Notes: generated by a model not told the origin, from the letters alone. Positions 10,479 through 21,575 are shown, counted from the stretch's first letter. The stretch: 64,000 nt of DNA from Incurvaria masculella (GCA_946894095.1 OX335650.1:3782001-3846000), one strand, 5' to 3'. Program-made: numbers and translations.

Positions 10479-12198
10479 CGTAAATGTGAATTGGACTGAT
10501 ACATCTGCAACATGACAGGTCAAAAGTACAGTTGTTCCGTACACACTTGTGTTGTTTCTACACTGGTATGGAACACTATTTCTCTGGCACCCTTGAAATG
10601 AGCTGGAGCCCTACCGGGTTCCTAGATTAATCATTATGGGTAAGCGATCCCACATTAATCAATTAACATTACAAACAAACGATATTTTCATTATCGTAGA
10701 AAAAAATCGGTAGCAAAAAAATCGGACGTAACAATGTCCAAAATAAAGTATTTGCCACTTACTTTATAAAGCAAAATATTAATTCGCGCGCTAGCATTTT
10801 GAAATTTAAGTATTCATTTAAATCAGGCGCCATATTGACAAGATATTTGCCGCTGTAATCTATAAATGTCAATAAAATCTAAGTGTTAGGGTGAGTGTAC
10901 CTCCCTGGCATTTAAAGTAACTTGTATTCATTGCGTTCATGATACTGAATAAATTAGCAATTTGAATAAAACAATGCCTTTATATCAGTGTTTTCTCGCC
11001 AATTATCTATGCTTTCAACATTAACAACATAATCAATTAAATAACATTTTTTTAATCGAATTTCGGGTTCAGGAAAAGTCGTAATTTGACCAGGTGCAAA
11101 TGCTCAAAAACATGTAGCAAAGTAAAGCACACCTACAGCACGAAAGTTGACTTCAATGGATGTAATATTGGCCCGCCTACGCTGGAATAATGCCAAATTC
11201 GACTTTTATGCACGGTATTTATGCAACAAAAGCAATAAAGATGTCTGGAGTTAGCCCGTTGTATTGTCAAGTTTGAACGTAGTTGCCTAACTAAATGTTT
11301 CATTTGTTTGTATGCTCAGTGTCTGAATTGGTACGAATAAACTTACCAGGTTGGTATGTTTAATACCTACATACCATTACGCCAATATAAGGAAGGTCCT
11401 GGCATGGCACCTAATTCCCATGTGGTGTGTTAGGCTAAAACCTGACGGAAAGCTATCCATGTCTACATAAAGAGGCCGGTTTGCCGGAGGAGTAGGTTAC
11501 GAATTACAATTAATATGCAATGTTTAATATAAGTATATATTTTTTTTAAGTTATTGATAACTGCATAAAATTACATTTACAGTTTTCTATGGATCAGAGG
11601 GTATATTTTTTTATGAATTACGAACATCTAAGTTTTCGAAAATACATTTATATAATTTTCGACAACATCAACTATCCTATCTCTATTCCCTTATTTGTAT
11701 TAAGTTTTGTGGCCATTTAGTACTACTACACAGGATTTCAATACGAGTAGTACGACCGGCATTTAGAAGTTTCAGCGTCGAACACAGCTCCTAAGTTGGC
11801 CAGTAGAGAACAATGTCGATTGAACGATACCAGTTCCGACTTTTGAAGTTATTGGAAACTTCGTATCTCTAGAGCAGGTCCTCTAACAGATAATGCATGC
11901 CTTGATGTTTTATAAATTTTAATGTTAGAACGTTACCAGTTTTTTATATTTTTTCGGATAAAACAATGTTTCGAACATGTCGTATGCTTCGATATACAGT
12001 GTAAAAACTTACTTCTTTCCGACGTTTCTTTCGTTGCGGACATGATCAGTATCGCGGCGTCAACAGGATTATGTCGAACCATAGTGTAAATCTAAATAAC
12101 CATTAGATTTCGTTTTTACACCTCAAAACGAATACATCCCTTTGAGATTATCTACAAGTGAAGTAGCTCGGCAATAATGATTGTATTACAGAAAATTT
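10479..12198. other. Intron sequence with one R1 fragment
   Basis: At 11390-11475 there is a plus-strand R1 SINE fragment (GGAAGGTCCTGGCATGG and the following box). The rest is AT-rich and shows no supported exon, RNA gene or named repeat. Confidence 0.45.
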
Positions 12199-12444
12199 AA
12201 CAAAAAAAATAACCGACTTCAAAGAAAAAGCACTAAAAAGTAAAAAATAATTGCCATTTTTGTAGTTACGATTTTTGTTACTTTTTGAGTCGGCGTCAGC
12301 CGGGCACGCGCTGCTCCAATCAAGAAAACCTTGGCTACCTTGGCTGACACCGACTCAAAAAATAACAAAAATCGTTACTACAAAAATGGCAATTATTTTT
12401 TACTTTTTAGTGCTTTTTCTTTGAAGTCGGTTATTTTTTTTGTT
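12199..12444. repeat. Large snapback: two near-identical 103-bp inverted arms
   Basis: The left arm 12199-12301 (starting AACAAAAAAAATAACCGACT) is the near-exact reverse complement of the right arm 12342-12444, around a loop of about 40 bp that contains CGCGCTGCTCCAATC. A third TTTTTGAAGTCGGTT end occurs at about 12580-12597. Such an arm pair would form a very stable hairpin in single-stranded DNA or RNA. It is probably a foldback non-autonomous transposon or an inverted duplication of a repeat end. Confidence 0.85.
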
Positions 12445-12729
12445 ATTTTTTTTTTATTTGTTTATTTTTAGTGAATCTGAAGTACACTTACTAATTTGTA
12501 CACGTCCTTTCCAATAAAAAAAGAATCACCGAAATCGGTTGGCGTTATATTGAGTTATTCGTCCATTTGTCGCGCACATCTTTTTGAAGTCGGTTAAAAA
12601 TAGGGCCGAAACTACCCGGAGTGTATTGACGCGAATTCGAAAACATTTCACACAGTTACTAAAATCAAAATAAGCATAAAAGCAATCTTTTCATTCCTGA
12701 AAACTATGTTGCATTCAAAACAGTTTTCC

Positions 12730-13560
12730 CAGCGGCCGGCTGCAGCGCGCTGATGAAAACGCAGCGGCACAACGGCCGCCGCCGCCGCCCCGGGCGGGGG
12801 CAGCCCCGGATCTAGGGGGGGCAAGCCGGGGCCTATGCCCCGGGCGGCAAGTTCAGAGAGCGGCCAAATTCACAATTTACAGATGAATGGACAACTCATC
12901 GTTTACTTAACTTTGACCACAGAAGAAATAGTAGTACAAGTAAAGGAATTACACTCAGGCTGAGATAAATAGTCGTAACAGAAACTAAGACTAACGAAAA
13001 GTAGTACTTTGTGACGTCAATTTGCATTACTTTGAGATTGCGTCCATACAAAATGTGTCAAAGTGACGTCACAAAGTACTACCTCAGCATTGCTGAGCCA
13101 GCAAGCACATTTAAATGAATAACTACTCTCGCAACCCGACAATAAAGCCTAACTAAAGTGCCTTATATAGGTCCGTTTTGGACGGGACTTCCGCCCAGGC
13201 CATACACGATACCCGATGCAAAACGAGCGTGAATAGACTCGGCGTTCATGTTTATATATCTGTAAATAAATAGGCTTATCACAGAAAGAATTGGTTGCAT
13301 TAATCGGACGGCCTATGTCCAAATGGCAATCAATTAGTGGACATATCATAGCTGAAATTATAAAGATGATGAAGGTAAAAATAAATATAAGGCGTGGCGG
13401 GGGCATTTTTCAGTTTTAGCCCCGCCTAAAAAAATGGAAGATCCGGGGCTGGGCGGGGGCGGAGGGGCGGCGGCCGCCCGTGCTGATTGGGTGCTCCCGC
13501 TGCGGGCGGCCGACTCGGAGGATCTGCCCGGACGTGGCAGGACGGAGGCGCGCATTCATT
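12730..13560. other. Two CpG-rich blocks flanking AT-rich sequence
   Basis: Blocks at 12730-12860 and 13395-13560 are strongly G/C-rich and share the core CAGCCCCGGATCT in opposite orientation (12801-12813 and, inverted, about 13439-13451). Between them is an inverted-repeat segment at about 13000-13084 with perfect arms GTAGTACTTTGTGACGTCA. This may be an old transposon with GC-rich ends, or regulatory CpG sequence; no coding frame is convincing. Confidence 0.35.
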
Positions 13561-13667
13561 ACCCATCACCCGCTCTCGGCGTGTGTGAGATCTAGTTTTT
13601 TTTTTACTTTCTCGCGCTGCTGGCTCGCAAGCAAGCGTTTAACATTTTGGGCAACGCGAATATTTCT

Positions 13668-14075
13668 TAGCGGGCGTTCCCGTTCATTTGCCTATACAAA
13701 CGAGGAAAGAAGATCATGCGCACATTTCTTGTCGGACATCAAAATATATAATAAAAACAGCTTTATTTAATCGACCTAGATGTTTGGTGACCATTGATAT
13801 GGTGTAATAGTGTTTGGTTTATATGTTATAAGGTCCAAAAGATCTATTTTTCTGCGCGCTTGTTAATACAATAACTTTGGTCGTAGATTACTCAACGATA
13901 CCACAAAATAATTTGAAAAATCTTAGTCATCAGGCCTAGTTGGTTCATTAAGATTTAAGATCAATTTACTTTTTGATTCTTGTCCACAGCGTTCACTTTT
14001 ACCTATAAGTCGTAACGTATTTTTTATTTTTTTCTAAATCTAACCCCCAAATGTTTTACTTACGCCCTAATGAAA
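13668..14075 (+). mobile_element. R3 element, decayed copy 3
   Basis: Shared internal boxes are CATTTGCCTATACAAACGAGG, AAAGAAGATCATGCGCA, TTCTTGTCGGA and an ACAGCTTTATTTxATCGA box. The TTAA ends are not clearly preserved. It is a diverged, non-coding relic. Confidence 0.6.
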
Positions 14076-14204
14076 CTGAACATTTTATCATCCCATTTGA
14101 CAATCTGAAATAGCGGGTCTCATGGCAGGCGCACCAGATGGCACATCTATTTCCTTTTTTATTTTATTTGGGTTCCTTTTTTTTCATTTTAGTCGGTGGC
14201 AGTG

Positions 14205-14520
14205 CACGACTGCGACTACCAGCGAGGCAGCTAACGAGGCAGCTACGAACGCGCGCGCTTCCCGTTTTCAGCGCCTACAAAACATTGCCGAGCTGCCGGT
14301 GCGCGCCGCTCAGTGTCTGTTGCTGGCTACCCGCGCCAGGCGCTCAGAGTGGCTCCGCCGGGCGCGGGGAGGGGAGGAGGGGGGCGGTGACGCCGCCGCC
14401 TCCCGACTGCACTGAAGAGGCAATTCAGCTGGCGAGAGGCTCAGGGCCGCCGCCATTGCCGGAGTTTTGAACTCGCGAAAAGTTCGAAACGGTTGTTTTC
14501 AACGTTATCTCGCAAGCTAA
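14205..14520 (+). promoter_or_regulatory. CpG-rich segment, possible promoter or untranslated exon
   Basis: This is a sharp rise in CpG density inside AT-rich intron. It contains a TCAGTG initiator-like sequence near 14311, GGGGAGGGGAGG, and CCGCCGCCATTGCCGG. ORFs across it differ by frame and none resembles a known protein. No strong donor is visible, so its role as a first exon is uncertain. Confidence 0.3.
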
Positions 14521-15278
14521 CCTATAATTCGCTGTTATTATTGTAGATACCACACCGTGAAAATTACGCGCTTCGCTTCGTCGGTGGTTAGTAAAGGGAA
14601 AAGTTTACTGTACGTTTTTTTAGGGCTCACAAACCACCAAGCACCCATTTGAATTTATAATATTTGCCTGCGAAAACTTTGCTGGATAAAAACAATTGCT
14701 AATATATCTTATTTTTCGCACATTTCGTTTTATTTATTGGAGCCACTTTTGGTCGCCTTTATAAAGCCCAAAAAGAACATCCAAAATTATAAAAATCATA
14801 AAATGTAACCTAACCTAACCTAGTTGTAAAGTTCGGTATTCATAACAGTTTTGGATGCAATGTGTTTTGGATATTGTGCTTTTTGGACTTTCCGGTGCGT
14901 CCCCGTCTCCATTATAACGAAAAAAAAAAACAATACATGCGCAAAGTGCAATATGGGCGAATGTTGTTCCATTTGGACACTACTTTTCATTCGGAACATG
15001 GCCAATGCCAAAGTATTACAGCTGAATGCGAAGGCGAATATTATATGGCTTTGATTCCCACCGTCAAGGCCGCATTCGCTGAATTTATAATGATTGCTTC
15101 GGGAACGACGTCCGCCCGCGCCGCTTCTGCCCACCCCTCCCCCCTCCCTCCTACCCCCCACACTTCCGCTATCGTCGCGCTCGCTGAACAATAAGCTGCG
15201 AGGCGGCAAGATGTACTTGAAGTTGGGCGGTCGCCCTTCGTATAATTACGCGGTAGCATGCAAGCGTGCGTTGCTAAA
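14521..15278. other. Intron sequence with a pyrimidine-rich GC patch
   Basis: A C-rich patch lies at about 15105-15215. ORFs on both strands through 14820-15260 overlap one another and look like shadows. No feature can be supported. Confidence 0.35.
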
Positions 15279-16245
15279 GGTGGCCCTTCCTGGCGGGACT
15301 AACTCATTCGCAGGCACGGTACAAAATCGTGCTATGTTTTTTGCTCTGTAGGTTGTTGTTTCCTCGTAGTTCTTAGTTCTTTTCCTTAGACTGTTCTACC
15401 AATGCTAGTTTGGCAGTAGCATTTAGGTATGAAATCATAATTGTGTTATATCTTTTATGTGGACGAAAAAAAAAGACAAAAAAAAGCAGAATTTATAGAC
15501 CAGTGAAGTTTCTTTGCGGGTTCTTCTTGACTGGTTGATCGAATCCGCGGATCAATCAAATTGTGACATGTGTAGTTTGACTACCAGAAGTTGAGTAAAT
15601 AAATGAAATGAAATGAAATTGCGCTCTTAGACCTTCTCTGTTTCAAAGATAAAGACAGGCTCCGTGATGAGGATGCAACATGTCCACAAAGCAGACAATG
15701 CGCATAGTGTTTGATTTGGTAAGATTTACGAAATTTTTTTGTTACAAAACGTCTTATAGCTAAAAGTAAACCACGACCGCTGTAGTAAAAAATCTAACAA
15801 AAACCAAATTGATTATAAAACTGCTTTATTTGATCGAACTAAATGTCTGATGCCTGGCCATTGGCATTGTAAAATAGTGTTCGCGCGTTTTATACAATAA
15901 CTTTGAAGGTTGATTAGGTACTCAACGGTAAAATAAAATAATCTTAGTAAGATTAGTCATCAGACCTATAGCTTGTTTCATGAAGATTAGTAATTAATTT
16001 GGTTTTTGTTTGACTTTTGACAACAGCGGTCGTGATTTACTTTAAGCTATAAGCAGTTTTATAATTGAATTTTTTGTAAATATTACCAATTCAAACACTA
16101 TGCGCATAGTCTGCTTTGTGGACATGTTTCATCCTCCTTATCACGGAGCCTGTCTTTTTCTTTGAAACCGAGAAGGTCTTAGAGCGCAATAGCACGGTTT
16201 TGTACCATGCCTGCGAATGAGTTAGCCCCGCCGGGAAGGACCACC
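15279..16245. mobile_element. R3-derived foldback made of two right ends, with nested R5
   Basis: The left half reads as the R3 right end in reverse (GGTGGCCCTTCCTGGCGGG ... GAGGATGCAACATGTCCACA). The right half reads as the same R3 right end forward (TGTGGACATGTTTCATCC ... AAGGACCACC), followed by TTAA at 16246-16249. The element is therefore a long inverted repeat, not a standard copy. An R5 LINE tail interrupts the left half at about 15354-15624. Confidence 0.7.
15354..15624 (+). mobile_element. R5 non-LTR tail, copy 1, nested in R3
   Basis: The core is GTGAAGTTTCTTTGCGGGTT, then TTGATCGAATCCGCGGATC, a GTAGTTTGACTACC box, and a tail of AAATAAATGAAATGAAATGA. It also carries TTTGGCAGTAGCATTTAG, shared with the copy at 40.3 kb. 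The 3' tandem GAAAT tail points to reverse-transcription-mediated insertion; it is probably a 5'-truncated LINE or a LINE-mobilised SINE. Confidence 0.7.
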
Positions 16246-16249
16246 TTAA

Positions 16250-17020
16250 ATACTATCATGCCTGGATAAGGCGATGGATGTTGTTCTAGCTGGCCTATGA
16301 AGCCTATGCGTTGGAAAGAAACCATAACCTACTGGATCCAGGTCGTACTATGGCTTCTTACGCTCGCTGGTGGCGTCTGATGGTAGTTCGGTAGCTTCTG
16401 ACACTCTTCATGCGCCCATTCGACGCTGTCAAGTGAACTGATATTTACATGATATTTACCAGTTGACATGGCACAAAATTCAACTAAACGTCAAATGTAA
16501 TCAATCACTTTTCTGTTTACCTGGCGTGTTAATTTACATGTCTAAGTTGTGTATCAGATGCGACGTCTCCGTCTTCACCTGTATAATATGCATAATGTTA
16601 ACACGTATCATTGACTGTATTCTTGCGTGTGTCGTACGTACATAATACGGGTTTGAGTATGATAAGACACGTGTCGCGTCTCGCATGACTGGATAATGTT
16701 AATTGAAACGGTAATTAATTATTAGCGATTTCGCAATATCGCGTGAGAGACGCTTTTATCCTCCTAAAAACGGTACATTGGACGACACAATTAATTAGAG
16801 ATAGTCTGTGAGCTCAATGATATAATATAATATATAAGTATAACCTAAGAGGCACAGTGCCAGCGTGTTTGAGTAAAATAAATGTTGTCTATGTTTTGAG
16901 TGTGACGTTTTCAGGGGCCACAAAAACTAGTACATTATGTATTCATCTACAAAATGTAGTTGTAAACGTACTGTTTGCAACGACATGAGTACGTATACTC
17001 ATATCGTTGCATCGAAGGTA
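16250..17020. other. Intron sequence, nothing recognised
   Basis: The stretch is AT-rich with scattered CpG. No exon with consistent splice sites, RNA gene or named repeat was found. Confidence 0.4.
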
Positions 17021-17024
17021 AAGA

Positions 17025-17275
17025 TTCTTTATGGAACCTGACATAGATGGCTAACCGCACAACTACCGTTATGATATTAGCCCGAAGAAAGTTTAGTCCG
17101 TAGGAATTAAGTTCCATGCTACTTCCCTTTATGAGCACGGATGCACTATGCTGGATGGAAAAACCGGTCGATTTTTCATTACCGTCATAGTTTTATCCAA
17201 TGCGGGTGTTACCAACCCGGGCGGGATTACCCTACCTATTTTTTTACTAAACCTAGGTAGGTTCCTAGGAAAATT
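17025..17275 (-). mobile_element. R1 SINE body, minus-strand copy
   Basis: Read on the minus strand it contains the R1 boxes in order: GTTGGTAAC, the CCATCCAG-type box, and a GACATAGATGGCTAA box complementary to the R1 3' end. It is diverged, with no head recognised. Confidence 0.6.
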
Positions 17276-18126
17276 TCCTATTTCTAGATCCCTTTCAACG
17301 TCGTCCGTGGTTCCGGTCGTGCAACATGCAGTACCGTACCTAAATGGAATTGTCCCCCCGATTTAATTCCTTTTCAAACGCCCCGTCCCATGAAGCATGC
17401 ATCCGAGTACAATAAAGGCTGAAATAAAATGAAAAAGAATTCGAAACAATGCATTTTCCGTGGCATCAAAACGCTCGCTCGACGAGCACGCAGCTCCGCG
17501 CTTTCCTCTGAACTATTTCAGTGCGTGCATTTTCTGTCCACGGCGGCGCGGATTACGTACAAATTCGTTTGCGATTATGCAACGTTGCATCCATTTCCAT
17601 CTTAGAAGGAAGTTGATCTGTGTAACTGAGCACATAAATATAATATGATAAACATTATGAAATACCAAAAATATATTTGAATAATTTTATACTATGAAGT
17701 AACGTTTTCATAAATCATGCAGCGCTGATTTCTGCACAAATTTCGGAGCAATCGATCGAAACAATCATTTTAAAAAAGGTTACTTGCCATTCTGGAATGT
17801 ACTCGAAAGAAAAAAACAATTCAGGTTTGCACAAAAAATACAAATTATGCACCTCTCAATTGTTTATTTGGTGATATGTTTTCTTCTTATATTAACTGTT
17901 AATGAAAATGATTTAAATTCCCATATAGACTGACCTGTAGGGTCTTGACTTTTCCTCTAAAAATTCGGGAAATATCTTACGTTTCCACCTCTTCAGTGGT
18001 TCCCACAGTGAAAAGGCGTGACCTCATTTGTAAGCAGGCATTTCCTTACTGAAGAGATGTCGGTACACACTATGTTGGTTTTAATTACGGTACATGAAAA
18101 TATAAGATGGTTTTAATCAATTCAAT
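17276..18126. other. Intron sequence, nothing recognised
   Basis: A moderately CpG-rich patch at about 17460-17570 has no splice-bounded ORF of recognisable type. The remainder is AT-rich. Confidence 0.4.
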
Positions 18127-18390
18127 AAAAAAAATCGGCCAAGCGCGAGTCGGACTCGCACACGAAGGGTTCCTTACCATCGTACAAGATTTATCACAAA
18201 AAAGTCAAGTTTTTTGTTTAGCGGCAAAATAAATACACACTGTGAAAATTTCAGCTGCCGCCTACCTATTACGGTTCATGAGATACAACCCTGTGACAGA
18301 TGGACAGACGGACGGACGGACGGACGAACGGACAGCGGAGGCTTAGTAATAGGGTTCCGTTTTCACCCTTTGGGTACGGAACCCTAAAAA
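18127..18390 (+). mobile_element. R2 dispersed repeat, copy 2
   Basis: The full structure is present: ATCGGCCAAGCGCGAGTCG, GCGGCAAAATAAATACACAC, TTACGGTTCATGAGATACAA, a long GGAC/GGACGGAC run at 18303-18325, and CTTTGGGTACGGAACCCTA. ORFs crossing it are not genes. Confidence 0.85.
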
Positions 18391-19439
18391 TGGATCAAAA
18401 GAGTAGACTCCTCTACCAATTTAAAAATACACTTAGCCATTTGAACCCTGTCTGCTCTGTCGCCGCACGATTATTTTGTTAAGACTGTCGTGAAGCCAAT
18501 GGGGCTCTGAGTTTTTCAAATATGAAGAAATGCTCTGCCAAGGCACAATTATGCACGCCGACTGCGAATAAAACTAGCGAAATTGTTTTCCGGGCCCTAA
18601 CGTTTCCCCACCCCTAAAAGTTGTCAGATTATTATACAAACAATTAAATCACTTAAAAAAGCTTGATTTCTATGTCTGTTTGTTTTATTTTTCTTTACAT
18701 ATTTGTAATTTCTCGTAAAAAATCTAAAATGACGGTAAAAAAAAGATTTTTCTATGTAAATGCAAATAATTTCCAATCCAAAAAGTAAAAAAAGAATGTC
18801 AACATACAGACGTAAGTTTTAACAATAAAATAAAAAACCTAATAATACATTTAGAGCGTGTCAACAGTTATTGCCCATAGTATAGGGAATTGGTAGGTTA
18901 ACTGTCTTAAATATTTTAAACTAGAATTTTTAATACATACTAACATAAATGATTTGCAATGTGTCTCATACAACCTGTATGTGGATAATTAATTCTTCTC
19001 ATTTCGCTTTCAAACTCGAACACATCGTGCTTCGATGGAGACGTACTCGCGTGAGCTCAGTCGAGTGAAGCGAGTGTGACATCGGACTTTTATCATTTGC
19101 ATGTACCCACGCGTAGACACGTGCGTTTGTTTTAGGGTTCCGTTAACTATTTGTGATAGTCCTATAAACCAAACTTGTGCATTGTGTTTCGTTATATTGA
19201 ACTTCACGAATTTATTCACATTCTACAGACGTTTACACCTCAAAACCCTACAGTCGTATTCAAAATGTAGATTCTCAAAATTACTTTATGCATTACAAGG
19301 TTATATCCGGACTTACCATACAAAATGCCATTTAGTGAGGAGATAATGCGCCTATTAAAGTTAGCACAGCACACCCACTCTGAATACTACAGAGCATCTA
19401 TTACGAGTTACAAATCAATATTTCGATAAATTTGTTTTG
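18391..19439. other. Intron sequence with one small repeat end
   Basis: At about 19240-19400 there is sequence ending CACCCACTCTGAATACTAC that resembles ends at 52820-52940 and 62140-62190, probably a small inverted-repeat element family. Nothing else can be assigned. Confidence 0.4.
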
Positions 19440-19790
19440 CACAGGTCGTGGCCTGCCTTTCATGCGAGCGTTACTCGCCCCGGTCATGCACCACTTTATT
19501 TCTCTTTCTGAGTTGGATAAGTGCATATCGTTACGAATGATTGCTGTTCCATGGTTCCAAACCCATGTAAAACTGTAGGTCCCTTTCCCCTACCGGTTAA
19601 GCTCGCCCGGATTGGTACCACCGCATTGGATGAAACTATGGTTCAAGCGGCAATGAAAAATTGTCCGGGTTTTCCATACAGTTCAATGTTGCCGTGCTCA
19701 TAAAGGGAAGGTCCTGACATGGCATCTGATTCCTTCGGGAATGTAGTGGAGTAATATCATAGCGGTAGTTGTGTTGTATTACGTGCATTT
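19440..19790 (+). mobile_element. R1 SINE, plus-strand near-complete copy
   Basis: The head region contains GTCATGCACCAC, TTTCTCTTTCTGAGTTGGAT and GTAAAACTGTAGGTCCC. The shared body follows: GGATTGGTACCACCGCATTG, AAGCGGCAATGAAA, and AAGGGAAGGTCCTGACATGG, ending near a CTTCGGGAATGTAGTGGA box. The head resembles that of the copy at 53.7 kb, which is tRNA-like. Confidence 0.7.
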
Positions 19791-20039
19791 CGGATTCCAT
19801 AAAAAAGAATGTTTTTCAAAGTTAAAAAAAGGTCTTTGCTATGATCACTTTATTATTGAATCTCCACCCGCTTCTTTCTGAAAAAGTACAGCGAAATTAA
19901 AACTCAAAGTGAGGGAGACTTGAGGCAATGGCAATATTTTGGTGCTCGCCTTGCCGAATTCGTAAGCGAACTGTCTGGCCGGCGCTGCTGCCAGTGTATT
20001 ATCAATAATCCGTGGCTACACTGCCGCTACGCGGATGAG

Positions 20040-20293
20040 ATTCGGTCGCCGCGCCGTCCTTCGATGGCCACAGCAGGTATCGCGTGTTTACAATGCCTGA
20101 ACCCGGTTGACCGCACTCCGGCCTATTATCAGTGTCCGTATATTTAGCCGCGCGTAAAGATCGCCGCGGCCGCCCGCCCCGCGTGCCGCCTCCCGCCCGC
20201 CCAGCGAGCGACGCGCCGCCCTCACTCTCTCGTGTGCCCGCTGCGCCGCCCCAACCCGTTCCCGTTAGATACGCCGCGGTTTGGTTTCTGCGG
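20040..20293 (+). promoter_or_regulatory. CpG-island-like segment ending in a strong splice donor
   Basis: The stretch is extremely C/G-rich (GCCGCGGCCGCCCGCCCCGC near 20165) and ends TTTCTGCGG followed by GTAAGTGA at 20294. That layout is typical of an untranslated first exon at an intronic promoter. No in-frame ATG ORF of note runs through it. It could be an alternative 5' exon of liprin-beta or of the coding cluster at 33.4 kb. RNA data would be needed to show transcription. Confidence 0.4.
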
Positions 20294-20327
20294 GTAAGTG
20301 AACTTTGCGCTAAGTAAAACTACTTTG

Positions 20328-20580
20328 AAGGGCTCCATTCCCAAAGGGTGCCAACGAAAAGATATTGCCAAGCCCCCGCTGTCCCTCCGGCCGTCAGCGG
20401 ACTGTAACTCATGAACCGTAACAGTGTGTAAGTATTACTATTGCCGCTATAACAACACATAGAAAATATTAAAAGAAGGGGGGGGGGGGGCACACAAGAA
20501 ACGTGATTTTTTTGTAATAAATCTTGTACAATGGTAGAGTTCCTCTAGTACTAGTCCGACGCGCATTGGACCGGTTTTTC
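20328..20580 (-). mobile_element. R2 dispersed repeat, copy 3 (minus)
   Basis: Diverged minus-strand copy: CAAAGGGTGCCAACG, GCCCCCGCTGTCCCTCCGG, CTCATGAACCGTAACAG and a GGACCGGTTTTT end. It includes a homopolymer of about 12 G at 20477-20490, absent from the other copies. Confidence 0.75.
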
Positions 20581-20759
20581 GTAATAAGCAAGTGCATCGC
20601 TTATTTCAACGAATGTGATATGTATGTGGAATTTATATTTTCTTAAATTTTACGCCGGTTCAGTCCCAACCTGATTGCCGATGGCTCTATTTGTTTTTCA
20701 GCCTTTGATTTATTAAAAAATAATGTTGGTACCAGCGATTTAAATCGTTGGCTGTTTCT

Positions 20760-21000
20760 ACAAACAAAACGTTCGATCTGCAAGGATGCTATAAACAAAT
20801 ATACTTTTTCCTACTAAGCATGTACGTCGCTCATTCCAAGAAATGAGACATGTATGTATGCATAATCGACCGTGAAGCAAGGACACATTAATTAAAGAAA
20901 GATCCCTGTAAAAAGAACTACTTTCCGAATATACTGCAAGGCTGGACCCGAACATAAATACATGTCACATTCCATGCTATAAACAGTTAAACAATCCAAC
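20760..21000 (-). mobile_element. R7 tRNA-derived SINE, diverged copy
   Basis: It shares CGACCGTGAAGCAAGGACAC, AATTAAAGAAAGATCCCTGT and AAAAGAACTACTTTCC with copies at 30685-30950 and 57895-58135. In those copies the opposite strand carries a tRNA-like region. No coding potential. Confidence 0.55.
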
Positions 21001-21189
21001 GGGATGATCCAACTTGTAATAACGGTGCGACCATTGCGTCATGTAATTGAATTTGCCCATTCATTCCAATAATAGTATTAGTTAAATCAATCATTGGCAG
21101 GAATCTGGTCCGATGGGATAGCGGTATTGTGGCAGAAATAGAGCGCGCTCTTCCGTCCGCTAGTCTGAGAGCTTACGTTAATTTGAATG

Positions 21190-21575
21190 TGTCATTTTTT
21201 TAATTTTTTATTTATGTGACTGGACATTATGGCTAATGCCACACCTTCTGTCATGGTTCAATACACCACATGAGAACTAGGTGCCATGCCAGGACCTACC
21301 TTATATTGCACGGCTACATTGAACTGGATGGAAAACACGGACAATTTTCATTGCCGCTTCGACCATCGTTTATCCAATGCGATGGTACCAACCCGGGTGG
21401 GATTAACCCTACCACCTAGTAAGTAAGGAAGGGGACCTACAGTTTAACGTGGAATCCGAACCACGGCCAGCCTCTCTGAACGGTCGAATAGTCGCCCATC
21501 CAAGACCAGACCGGACCCAGCGTTGCTTAACTTCGGAGAGCGATCGCCGAAGTGTCGCGCCACGGGGCCACTGAG
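21190..21575 (-). mobile_element. R1 SINE with a 5S-rRNA-like head (minus strand)
   Basis: On the minus strand the copy begins near 21575 with GTGGCGCGACACTTCGGCGA and then TCCGAAGTTAAGCAACGCTG and CTTGGATGGGCGAC (to about 21490). These match the central and 3' internal promoter region of animal 5S rRNA. It then continues into the standard R1 body: GTGGTTCGGATTCCAC, GTAGGTCCCC, GTTGGTACCATCGCATTGGA, and the CCTGGCATGGCACC end. A 5S-derived head is the definition of SINE3-type elements. It is not a functional 5S gene, because the flanks of the rRNA are missing. Confidence 0.8.

Noticed and set aside
14820..15209. 129-codon minus-strand ORF and overlapping plus-strand ORFs
   Set aside because: They overlap in opposite senses, are low in complexity and cross a C-rich patch; none has splice sites or family resemblance.
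21440..21575. Functional 5S rRNA gene
   Set aside because: Only the internal 5S-like part is present, followed directly by SINE body; the 5' and 3' ends of 5S rRNA and a T-run terminator are lacking.
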